NCBI RefSeq assembly: GCF_045862785.1
Contig: NZ_BQXO01000002.1
Coordinates: 532,185 to 596,184 of the forward strand
DNA from: Furfurilactobacillus curtus
Lineage (GTDB): Bacteria; Bacillota; Bacilli; Lactobacillales; Lactobacillaceae
DNA: 64,000 nucleotides
Direction of reading: 5' to 3'
Position numbers and translations under genes: made by a program. How positions within the stretch are numbered: position 1 is the stretch's first letter; every line of letters starts with the position of its first letter. The notes beneath the pieces were generated by a model that saw only the letters and a list, made by a program, of their open reading frames with translations, had not been told where the DNA came from and searched no databases. Below, piece by piece: positions 33,358 to 40,387 of this stretch.

Positions 33358-33789
33358 GTGGCACAGCAGTTTGAACAAACGGTCACAGTTTATTTGCAAA
33401 CAAATATCACGCAGGCTGGTGAAACGGAACAGTTCGATTTCACCTTGCCCGGCCGGCTGATTATGGTCAACGACATGCTTTACTTACGCTATGTGGAGGA
33501 TGATAATGGGACGCCGACACCAGTGACGTTTAAGCTGACTAGTTCAGAAGACATTACGCTAACGCGCAGCGGCGACAATGGTTTGCGGTTACATTTCCTA
33601 GATGGTCAAGCAGTGACGACCAGTTATCGAACACCATACGGCACAATGTCCATTGAGGTAGCTACGGCTCAATTAAACGTGCGGCTTAATGATGACCTAA
33701 GTGCTGGCCGCATCGCAGTCGATTATGAATTAATGGCTGGGAAAAGCTTGATTGGTGATTATCAAATTAGATTGCAATTTGCTGTATAA
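33358..33789 (+). CDS. DUF1934 domain-containing protein (YwiB-like)
   Basis: 143 residues, a small beta-barrel-like protein with no cysteine or membrane segment. Alternating hydrophobic strands and the pattern RLIMVNDMLYLRYVED and GTMSIEVATAQLNV match the calycin-like DUF1934 group. Position upstream of rpoE supports this, as the order is shared in Firmicutes. GTG 33358 follows GGGGGG; the ORF extension to 33331 has no ribosome binding site. A TATAAT at 33309-33314 may be its -10. Function of the family is unknown. Confidence 0.82.
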   Translation: MAQQFEQTVTVYLQTNITQAGETEQFDFTLPGRLIMVNDMLYLRYVEDDNGTPTPVTFKLTSSEDITLTRSGDNGLRLHFLDGQAVTTSYRTPYGTMSIEVATAQLNVRLNDDLSAGRIAVDYELMAGKSLIGDYQIRLQFAV

Positions 33790-33800
33790 GACATTATGAT
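33772..33800 (+). promoter_or_regulatory. Promoter of rpoE
   Basis: TTGCAA (33772-33777), 17-bp spacer, TATGAT (33795-33800). It lies across the end of the DUF1934 gene. Confidence 0.75.
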
Positions 33801-33833
33801 AAGATGTACACTCTCGAAAGGACGGGCCTTATT

Positions 33834-34439
33834 TTGGAACTTAAAATTTTCGAAGGTCAAAATAAAAAAGAATTGTCGATGATTGAAGTTGCTCACGCAA
33901 TTCTCTCACAGCACGGTGAAGCAATGGGCTTTGCTGACCTAACCAATGAGGTTCAGACGTACCTCGGCGCTAGTGATGAAGAAGTTCGCGCACGTTTGGC
34001 GCAATTTTATACTGACTTAAACGTTGATGGCAGCTTCATTTCCCTCGGAGATAACACATGGGGTCTGCGGACGTGGTACCCATTTGACTCGATCGATGAA
34101 GCTACGATTAACGGTGAAGAAGACGAAGACCAGCCAAAGCGTAAAAAGCGTCGTAAGGTTAATGCCTTTTTGGCGGACGCGGCTGATGACGATGATGTCA
34201 TTGACTACGATGATGACGATCCAGAAGATGACGACTTTGGTCAGTCAGATGATGATGACAGTCAAGATGGACCAGATACGCAAGACAATGATTTTGATGA
34301 TGACGATGATGATACCGAAAACGATGACACTGATGAAGAGTTACCAGATGGCATCGAGGGTCAGCTCGCCGAATTAAATGATGATGACGACGATGATGAT
34401 GACGAAGAAAACGGCGATGATGAGGATGATCCTGAATAG
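33834..34439 (+). CDS. rpoE: RNA polymerase delta subunit
   Basis: 201 residues. The N-terminal winged-helix domain (about 15-95, ELSMIEVAHAILSQHGEAM to GLRTWYPFDSID) binds core polymerase. The rest is a basic patch KRKKRRK followed by a disordered tail made almost only of Asp, Glu, Asn and Gln. The tail displaces nucleic acid and speeds polymerase recycling. TTG at 33834 is the start that matches the family N terminus (MELK...); AAAGGA lies 11 bases before it, and the upstream ATG at 33804 adds unrelated residues. Functionally related to HelD, encoded at 4.8-7.1 kb. Confidence 0.92.
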   Translation: MELKIFEGQNKKELSMIEVAHAILSQHGEAMGFADLTNEVQTYLGASDEEVRARLAQFYTDLNVDGSFISLGDNTWGLRTWYPFDSIDEATINGEEDEDQPKRKKRRKVNAFLADAADDDDVIDYDDDDPEDDDFGQSDDDDSQDGPDTQDNDFDDDDDDTENDDTDEELPDGIEGQLAELNDDDDDDDDEENGDDEDDPE

Positions 34440-34472
34440 GAGCCTTTAAATTGTGCGACTGTCTCATTAGGA

Positions 34473-34512
34473 AGTAGCGTCTATGGCGATGGCTGTAGAC
34501 GCTACTTTTTTT
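34473..34512 (+). terminator. Terminator of rpoE
   Basis: AGTAGCGTCTA (34473-34483) pairs with TAGACGCTACT (34496-34506), then a seven-T run. Confidence 0.9.
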
Positions 34513-34513
34513 G

Positions 34514-34678
34514 GTGTCCGTTGGTGCTCGTCTTTACCCGGGCTGGTACACACGCTTTCCTAAACACGCTCGCCATCGCTGAAGGTTGCGCCCAACTAAC
34601 AACCGTAACCGGGCCAAGACCGCCCAATTACGATTATCTGTTGGTGCTCACCTTCACCCGCGATGGCGAGCGTTCTGA
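34514..34678 (+). repeat. Nested-stem repeat unit upstream of the pyrG promoter
   Basis: A 3' half unit (GTTGGTGCTCG at 34521) is followed by a full unit. The outer stem is a perfect 13 bp, CGCTCGCCATCGC (34567-34579) with GCGATGGCGAGCG (34660-34672). The middle stem is GCCCAAC (34590-34596) with GTTGGTGC (34640-34647), and the inner one GGGC (34611-34614) with GCCC (34622-34625). It is homologous to the 18.7 kb array but with different outer arms. It ends TTCTGAT ten bases before the pyrG -35. Confidence 0.82.
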
Positions 34679-34687
34679 TCTTTTTTC

Positions 34688-34716
34688 TTGACCCACATGC
34701 ATAAAGTCGGTATTAT
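34688..34716 (+). promoter_or_regulatory. Promoter of pyrG
   Basis: TTGACC (34688-34693), 17-bp spacer, TATTAT (34711-34716). The predicted start is the GGGC at 34724, 8 bases after the -10. Confidence 0.85.
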
Positions 34717-34723
34717 ATTTTTT

Positions 34724-34796
34724 GGGCCCCGTTCAGTGAACGGGCACAGTTAAGTTGTAATTAAGGCTCCCAATTCTTTTGAATTGGGAGTTTTTT
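34724..34796 (+). promoter_or_regulatory. CTP-responsive attenuator of pyrG
   Basis: The transcript starts with GGGC, and 40 bases on comes GGCTCCC, which is the 5' arm of a terminator (CTCCCAATTC 34767-34776 with GAATTGGGAG 34781-34790, then TTTTTT). This is the arrangement described for Bacillus pyrG. There, low CTP causes repeated G addition at the start, and the poly-G end pairs with the CU-rich arm to prevent termination. Confidence 0.85.
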
Positions 34797-34843
34797 CGTT
34801 GTTAGATATTCCCCGCAAAATAAGAGAAGGAGCATTTATTTAG

Positions 34844-36457
34844 ATGACCAAATACATTTTTGTCACCGGTGGTGTGGTTTCGTCAATTGGGAAAGGGATC
34901 GTTGCAGCCTCGTTAGGACGACTGCTGAAGAATCGTGGTTTAAAGATCACCATTCAAAAGTTTGATCCATACATTAACGTGGACCCAGGGACGATGAGTC
35001 CATACCAACACGGTGAAGTCTTTGTCACCAATGATGGTACGGAAACTGATTTGGATTTAGGCCACTACGAGCGTTTTATTGATATTAACCTGAATAAATA
35101 CTCAAACGTTACAACGGGGAAAATCTACCAAGAAGTTTTACAAAAGGAACGTCGTGGGGATTACTTGGGGGCGACTGTCCAAGTTATTCCTCACATTACC
35201 GACGCGATTAAAGAAAAAATCATGCGAGCTGGTCAGACTACAGATGCTGACGTTGTGATTACTGAAATTGGTGGAACAGTCGGCGATATTGAGTCATTAC
35301 CATTTATCGAAGCCTTGCGGCAAATGAAGACAGAAGTTGGTAGCGACAATGTTTTCTATATCCATACGACATTAATTCCATACTTGCGGGCTGCCGGTGA
35401 AATGAAAACGAAACCTACCCAACATAGTGTTAAGGAACTACGCGGTTTAGGAATTCAGCCTAATATGCTAGTCGTTCGTACAGAGAAACCAATTACGCAA
35501 TCGATGCGCAATAAGATCGCTTCTTTCTGTGATGTTGAGCCTGAGGCCGTGGTTGAATCGATGGATGTGCCAACGGTGTACACGGTACCGTTAGCACTGC
35601 AAGACCAACACATGGATGACATTGTTTTGAACCACTTTCAAGTTGATGCCCCTGCAGCTGATATGACCGCATGGCGGCAGTTAGAGCAACATGTTCAAAA
35701 CCTGCACAAGACAATTACGATTGACTTGGTGGGCAAGTATACTGATCTTCAAGATGCGTATATTTCTGTTAACGAGGCATTGAAATCTGCTGGTTACGTA
35801 GTGGATGCGGATGTTAAGATCAATCATTTCAATTCCGAACAGATCAACGCTGATAATGTGGATGAATTATTGGCTGATGCTGACGGGATTCTGGTGCCGG
35901 GCGGCTTCGGTGGTCGCGGAACTGAAGGTAAGATTTTGGCCATCAAATATGCCCGTGAACACGATGTGCCATATTTAGGAATCTGCTTAGGAATGCAAAT
36001 GGCATGTGTCGAATTTGCCCGTGATGTCGTTGGCTTGAAGAATGCTAACTCGACAGAAATTGATCCGGATACGCCATATCCAGTGATTGATTTGATGTCT
36101 GATCAAGAAAATGTCAAAGACCTCGGTGGCACACAACGACTTGGCGCCTACCCGGCGAAATTGAAGCCGGGGACGTTAACGGCCGCTGCTTATGATAATG
36201 AAGAGGTTATTTCTGAACGTCATCGTCACCGTTACGAATTCAACAATGCTTTCCGTGAACAGATGACCGCACATGGTTTAGTCTTTTCAGGAACATCTCC
36301 AGATAACCGGTTGGTTGAAGTGATTGAGTTACCAACGAACAAATTTTTCGTGGCCGCGCAATATCATCCTGAATTTTTATCTCGTCCGGATCGTCCAGAA
36401 GGGCTCTTTAAGGCCTTTGTGAAAGCTGCTGATGACGAGCACATTAGTCGTCAATAG
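34844..36457 (+). CDS. pyrG: CTP synthase
   Basis: 537 residues. It converts UTP to CTP with glutamine as nitrogen donor. The N-terminal synthetase domain starts with the ATP loop GVVSSIGKGIVAASLG (about 10-25). The C-terminal class I glutamine amidotransferase domain has PGGFGGRGTEGK near 353 and the nucleophile Cys in LGICLGMQMA (near 383), with the His-Glu pair in YHPEF near 508. ATG follows AAGGAG. Expression is set by the attenuator just upstream. A terminator follows. Confidence 0.97.
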   Translation: MTKYIFVTGGVVSSIGKGIVAASLGRLLKNRGLKITIQKFDPYINVDPGTMSPYQHGEVFVTNDGTETDLDLGHYERFIDINLNKYSNVTTGKIYQEVLQKERRGDYLGATVQVIPHITDAIKEKIMRAGQTTDADVVITEIGGTVGDIESLPFIEALRQMKTEVGSDNVFYIHTTLIPYLRAAGEMKTKPTQHSVKELRGLGIQPNMLVVRTEKPITQSMRNKIASFCDVEPEAVVESMDVPTVYTVPLALQDQHMDDIVLNHFQVDAPAADMTAWRQLEQHVQNLHKTITIDLVGKYTDLQDAYISVNEALKSAGYVVDADVKINHFNSEQINADNVDELLADADGILVPGGFGGRGTEGKILAIKYAREHDVPYLGICLGMQMACVEFARDVVGLKNANSTEIDPDTPYPVIDLMSDQENVKDLGGTQRLGAYPAKLKPGTLTAAAYDNEEVISERHRHRYEFNNAFREQMTAHGLVFSGTSPDNRLVEVIELPTNKFFVAAQYHPEFLSRPDRPEGLFKAFVKAADDEHISRQ

Positions 36458-36480
36458 TTGCGTTTATTACGACAATTAAT

Positions 36481-36538
36481 AACATCCATTAGGTTCGATT
36501 GAAGACTTGGCAGATTCAATCACTTAGTGGATGTTTTT
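36481..36538 (+). terminator. Terminator of pyrG
   Basis: AACATCCA (36481-36488) with TGGATGTT (36528-36535) and an inner GATTGAA/TTCAATC pair, then TTTTT. Confidence 0.8.
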
Positions 36539-36727
36539 GGTTCTAAAACATTTTCTAAAAATATACTGAGAAGCGGATCCTCTTATTGTGTTTTAAAGGT
36601 TCGTTCATTAGTATTGAAGATAATTGCGTGCTCCCCATTAGTGGTTGAGCAAATGAAGCAGTAGATAAATTTAAGTGTAAACATATGGCTGCTTGCGGCA
36701 GCTGATGTGATGAGAGAGGAATAACGC

Positions 36728-38011
36728 ATGAAATCAATGATCATCCAAGGAGGTCACCGTTTATCTGGTGAGGTGACTATCGGCGGTGCCAAAAATAGCA
36801 CAGTTGCTTTGATTCCGGCAGCAATTTTGGCTGATACACCGGTTCAATTTGATTCGGTGCCTGACATCTTGGATGTCCATAATTTAATGGCAATTCTCGA
36901 TTCAATGAACGTGTCCTCCCATTTTGAAAATGGTGTACTCGACATTGATCCCACCCAGATTGAAGAAAACGCCTTGCCTGGAAAAGCGATTAAGAGTTTA
37001 CGAGCCTCATATTATTTCATGGGGGCTTTATTAGGTCGTTTTAAACGGGCGACTGTTTCATTTCCTGGTGGTGACAATATCGGTCCGCGGCAGATTGATC
37101 AGCACATTAAGGGATTTAAAGCCTTAGGCGCCCAAGTCACCGAAATTGATGATGCTGTGCATATTGACGCTAGCGCAGGGTTGCATGGGGCGCGGATCTT
37201 TTTGGATTTGGTTTCCGTGGGCGCGACGATGAACATCATCTTAGCGGCAGTGAAAGCTGACGGTTTGACAGTGATCGAAAATGCGGCCAAAGAGCCAGAA
37301 ATTATTGACTTGGCGACATTTTTGAATAATATGGGTGCAAAAATTCGCGGCGCCGGGACTGATGTGATCCGTATTGAGGGCGTGTCAACGCTCCAAGCGT
37401 CGAATACACACACAATCATTCCCGATCGCATTGAAGCTGGCACATATTTGTCCATGGCCGCAGCGATCGGTTCAGGGATTAATATCCAAAATGTTATTCC
37501 AGAACACCTCGAAGCGTTTACTGCCAAGCTACAAGAGCTAGGTGTTAAATTGGATATCAGTGAAGATAGCATTTATGTGCATAAATCTAATGATCTATCA
37601 CCAATTCAAGTCAAAACGATGCCTTATCCAGGCTTCGCCACCGACTTACAGCAACCGATTACCCCGCTGATGGGCTTAGCTAACGGTTCTAGTCTCATTA
37701 TCGACACAATTTACCCAGAACGCACAAAGCACATTGCTGAACTCAACCGAATGGGTGCAAATATCACGCTGGAAGATAAGATGATTGTAGTCAATCATTG
37801 TGATCAATTGACTGGCACCACAGTCGCAGCTGGCGAAATTCGTGCTGGCGCGGCGTTAGTTATCGCTGCTTTGATGGCAGATGGTAAAACGACCATTAAC
37901 AATGCAGAAAACATTCTACGAGGCTATGATCGTATTTCGGAAAAGCTTAAAGCATTAGGCGCACAAGTCCAAATTATTGAAGATACCGATGCCGGTGTCT
38001 TTGAGTATTAG
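36728..38011 (+). CDS. murA: UDP-N-acetylglucosamine 1-carboxyvinyltransferase with Asp in place of the active-site Cys
   Basis: 427 residues. First committed step of peptidoglycan synthesis: transfers enolpyruvate from PEP to UDP-GlcNAc. The N-terminal KNSTVALIPAAILAD (Lys22-Asn23) is intact. The catalytic loop reads FPGGDNIGPRQID, so residue 116 is Asp where fosfomycin-sensitive MurA has Cys (PGGCxIGxRP), and the Arg-Pro of the usual RPxD is Arg-Gln. Cys to Asp keeps activity in other bacteria but removes the residue that fosfomycin alkylates. ATG follows AGAGAGGAA. It lies between pyrG and rpmE2, the usual lactobacillus order. A second murA copy may exist outside the window. Confidence 0.95.
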   Translation: MKSMIIQGGHRLSGEVTIGGAKNSTVALIPAAILADTPVQFDSVPDILDVHNLMAILDSMNVSSHFENGVLDIDPTQIEENALPGKAIKSLRASYYFMGALLGRFKRATVSFPGGDNIGPRQIDQHIKGFKALGAQVTEIDDAVHIDASAGLHGARIFLDLVSVGATMNIILAAVKADGLTVIENAAKEPEIIDLATFLNNMGAKIRGAGTDVIRIEGVSTLQASNTHTIIPDRIEAGTYLSMAAAIGSGINIQNVIPEHLEAFTAKLQELGVKLDISEDSIYVHKSNDLSPIQVKTMPYPGFATDLQQPITPLMGLANGSSLIIDTIYPERTKHIAELNRMGANITLEDKMIVVNHCDQLTGTTVAAGEIRAGAALVIAALMADGKTTINNAENILRGYDRISEKLKALGAQVQIIEDTDAGVFEY

Positions 38012-38016
38012 TGACC

Positions 38017-38045
38017 TTGCGCGCTAGACTCATTCATGGTATATT
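38017..38045 (+). promoter_or_regulatory. Promoter of rpmE2
   Basis: TTGCGC (38017-38022), 17-bp spacer, TATATT (38040-38045) preceded by TGG. Confidence 0.75.
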
Positions 38046-38108
38046 GTTTGGGTTGATTACATGTAACTATGACTCAGCAAATGACTCATGGCAAAGGAGA
38101 TTACACTC

Positions 38109-38354
38109 ATGAAACAAGGCATTCATCCAGATTACCACCAAGTTGTCTTTATGGACTCAACCACTGGTTTTAAGTTCATTTCAGGCTCAACGGCGACTTC
38201 TCAAGAAACCACTGACTGGGAAGACGGCAACACCTACCCATTAATCCGGGTTGAAATCACTTCTGACTCACATCCATTCTACACTGGGAAGCAGAAGTTC
38301 ACTCAAGCCGATGGTGCGGTTGACAAGTTCAACAAGAAGTATGGTTTGAAGTAA
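38109..38354 (+). CDS. rpmE2: 50S ribosomal protein L31 type B (zinc-independent)
   Basis: 81 residues. The opening MKQGIHPDYHQVVF and the end YTGKQKFTQADGAVDKF are those of the C-minus L31 paralogue. No cysteine is present, so there is no zinc ribbon. In organisms with both forms this version replaces zinc L31 under zinc starvation; here it may be the only form. No Zur-like box is seen at its promoter, unlike the zinc transporter at 23.4 kb, which fits constitutive use. ATG follows AAAGGAG at 9 bases. Confidence 0.96.
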   Translation: MKQGIHPDYHQVVFMDSTTGFKFISGSTATSQETTDWEDGNTYPLIRVEITSDSHPFYTGKQKFTQADGAVDKFNKKYGLK

Positions 38355-38413
38355 ACTGATCAAGTTAACGTAAACTAAGCTGGCTGATAAAATGCAGCTT
38401 ATAACTACGCTTG

Positions 38414-38450
38414 AAGCGAATGATGGCTAATGCCGTTGTTCGCTTTTTTG
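38414..38450 (+). terminator. Terminator of rpmE2
   Basis: AAGCGAA (38414-38420) pairs with TTCGCTT (38439-38445), followed by a T-run. Confidence 0.85.
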
Positions 38451-38643
38451 TCGAGCTATAAAAGCCTAATTTCTTTTTCCTACTACTACGAGACAAGTCT
38501 GCTGGAATTTAGTTATCAGGTTCCGCCAATGGCATGAAACGAGTTTGATCGATAAATTAGCATAATCAACGAAGAGGATTAGGAGCTCTTAAAATCAACT
38601 ACGAGCGACTTGTGTACGAGGATTGACATTTAACGAAGGTCTA

Positions 38644-38684
38644 AAAACACCCACGCTGCAAATCAAATGCATGCGTGGGCGTTT
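38644..38684. terminator. Terminator hairpin downstream of the CPBP gene
   Basis: CCCACGC (38650-38656) pairs with GCGTGGG (38673-38679), flanked by A- and T-rich ends on both strands. Confidence 0.75.
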
Positions 38685-38707
38685 GAAATTTTGCCAGGTA
38701 TAACTGG

Positions 38708-39475
38708 TTAAAGTCCTGTCAAGACTCTAAGCGTTACGGCTAAAAAGCCAAATGAATCAAACAAAAAATGTGATAGAAAAGTGATAAAAATATTTTTGGT
38801 CCGAATGTAAACACCAGTATCAAAGAAGCGAGAGACGCCAACGGCAAAAAACATTTCGAGGAAATGAAAATCATAGGCCTTAAAATGCATGGCACCAAAT
38901 ATGAACATGGAAATGATCCAGGAGATTACGAGAGCTTTATTTCTCGACAACTGTGTGTGTCTTTGGATAAGCGCTGCGACAATTAAAAATGAAAAGAGAG
39001 CGAGAAATTCTTCAGAAAAGGTTTCTAGAACGTCGCCAATTTCCAATACGGTAAACTTTTCGAGTATGACATCTTTAGCCGTATGGAGTAGAACACTTGT
39101 CGTCGAGTCAGCTACTGCCTGATAGTGGAGTTCTTTTAATAGAGTAACCGCTACGTTACTATAAATTGTGCCGGCAATTAACATGACCAGACCGAACCCC
39201 AAATCTCGCCAAGTTAAGCGTCTGAATAATTGGCTAATCTTAGAACCAGACAAAGTATTAAACGCGATGATAAATATGATAAATGGCACGATATTTTCAA
39301 AGATAAAATTAAGCCATACATTCTTAATTGGGTCGGCGAAAACAAGCATGAGCGAAGCCAAAATTGTGACAATTAATAAGATGACCAAATGTTTTGTCGA
39401 GGCACCTCGATCATAATCGATCAGCGGAAATCCCCTCGTTTCTCGCTTTTTTTCAAACAGAATGCCATTTTTCAT
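38708..39475 (-). CDS. CPBP family intramembrane protease-like protein
   Basis: 255 residues with 6-8 hydrophobic segments. Family motifs are SEEFLALF (near 150, the Glu-Glu pair, but without the usual Arg three residues on), FGAMHF (His near 197) and SHFLFDSF (His near 238). These are the three membrane-embedded catalytic blocks of CPBP/Abi proteases. The missing Arg and the atypical spacing leave activity uncertain. In lactobacilli such genes often sit with bacteriocin loci as immunity proteins, but no bacteriocin gene is visible here. The stretch reads more A/T-rich than its neighbours and is bounded by terminators, which suggests accessory content. Confidence 0.75.
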   Translation of the reverse strand: MKNGILFEKKRETRGFPLIDYDRGASTKHLVILLIVTILASLMLVFADPIKNVWLNFIFENIVPFIIFIIAFNTLSGSKISQLFRRLTWRDLGFGLVMLIAGTIYSNVAVTLLKELHYQAVADSTTSVLLHTAKDVILEKFTVLEIGDVLETFSEEFLALFSFLIVAALIQRHTQLSRNKALVISWIISMFIFGAMHFKAYDFHFLEMFFAVGVSRFFDTGVYIRTKNIFITFLSHFLFDSFGFLAVTLRVLTGL

Positions 39476-39505
39476 GATGACGCCCCCAAATTAGTTAATG
39501 AGATA

Positions 39506-39534
39506 AGTGTACAAATGATGGATAATGGGCGCAA
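39506..39534 (-). promoter_or_regulatory. Promoter of the CPBP gene
   Basis: Minus strand TTGCGC (39529-39534), 17-bp spacer, TACACT (39506-39511). Confidence 0.7.
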
Positions 39535-39656
39535 TTTTTGTTCTCCACAAATTGTTGGGAGATTGGTGATTAGAAAAGTGAGGTAGTCAATAGGCAGGGC
39601 CCAATGGAATGAAGTACTAACGAGCAGTATTAGGCGGTGTATTTAACGGAAGCAAT

Positions 39657-39697
39657 GAAAAATTCCCAGCTGAACATGATAAAATGCTCAGCTGGGG
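39657..39697 (-). terminator. Terminator of the LMW phosphatase gene
   Basis: CCCAGCTGA (39665-39673) pairs with TCAGCTGGG (39688-39696); the minus strand runs into ATTTTTC. Confidence 0.75.
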
Positions 39698-39728
39698 ACT
39701 AACAGGATAGGTTAAAAACCACATCAGG

Positions 39729-40196
39729 TTATGATAGATTTTGTTGGACTTTTGCCAACCATAGCGGTAATACTTCAGCCAACTGGCGATAGGTTAAGGC
39801 AAAATTGTGTGAGTACCACGGGTCGGGAATTTCTTTGCCGCTTTCAGTGGGAATGACGTCATAAGCCAGATGGATTTTGTAATATTGATTAGTGGGCAAT
39901 AATTCTCGTAAATTGGCGACATTTTCACGATCCATCGTGATGATCCAGTCAGCTTGATCATAGTCAGCGGTGGTAATGGGGCGGGAGCGATGATTGGCAA
40001 TCGATAACCCATGTTCAGCTAAGATATGTTGCGCGCCAGGATGAGGCGGGTTACCTTCTTCCCAATTGCTGGTGGCGACTGATTCAGTCTGGATTTTACT
40101 TTGTAAACCAGCTTGGTTGATGAGTCGTTGGAACATGGCTTCAGCCATTGGCGATCGACAAATGTTACCAAGACAAACGAACAGAACGTTTTGCAT
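39729..40196 (-). CDS. Low molecular weight protein-tyrosine phosphatase
   Basis: 155 residues, typical length. The P-loop CLGNICRS (Cys8 to Arg14) opens the protein and the general-acid Asp lies in EIPDPW near 122. Cytosolic phosphatase of phosphotyrosine; in Firmicutes such enzymes counteract tyrosine kinases of polysaccharide synthesis or act in stress control. ATG 40196 has GGAGG 5 bases before, and the upstream ORF extension is AT-rich non-coding sequence. Single-gene unit divergent from murF. Confidence 0.92.
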   Translation of the reverse strand: MQNVLFVCLGNICRSPMAEAMFQRLINQAGLQSKIQTESVATSNWEEGNPPHPGAQHILAEHGLSIANHRSRPITTADYDQADWIITMDRENVANLRELLPTNQYYKIHLAYDVIPTESGKEIPDPWYSHNFALTYRQLAEVLPLWLAKVQQNLS

Positions 40197-40277
40197 GAAA
40201 ACCTCCATCAGATAATTTAGTTTAATTGTGCCGTGTTGAGTGGCGTCTTGCAAGAAATTTAGTTGAATTATGAGATA

Positions 40278-40286
40278 TGGTATAAT
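40278..40286 (+). promoter_or_regulatory. Extended -10 promoter of murF
   Basis: TGGTATAAT at 40278-40286 with only a weak -35 (TTTAGT, 40258-40263). Confidence 0.6.
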
Positions 40287-40387
40287 CATAAACAATTGTG
40301 ATTGATTGACTAATGTAGTTTATCACGCAATTTAGTCGAAATGGCGTGAACACAGCCAGTTAAATGGTGTGATATGAGGGGTTTATC

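Larger units (their letters stand above)
38355..38707. other. Intergenic region between rpmE2 and the CPBP gene
   Basis: Holds the rpmE2 terminator (38414-38450) and, at its end, a hairpin at 38644-38684 that can terminate the minus-strand CPBP gene. The 190 bases between show no gene, repeat or promoter that I can support. Confidence 0.5.

Noticed and set aside
34198..34467. Minus-strand His/Arg-rich ORF opposite rpoE
   Set aside because: It mirrors the Asp-codon-rich tail of rpoE (GAT read as ATC/CAT), so it is a compositional shadow.
38414..38450. Third copy of the 2.6/13.0 kb repeat, suggested by AAGCGAA/TTCGCTTTT
   Set aside because: Only the short stem is shared; the outer stem and tail are missing, and it is explained as the rpmE2 terminator.
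38644..38684. Insertion sequence end near the CPBP gene
   Set aside because: The inverted repeat is a terminator-type hairpin; no transposase and no second end are present.
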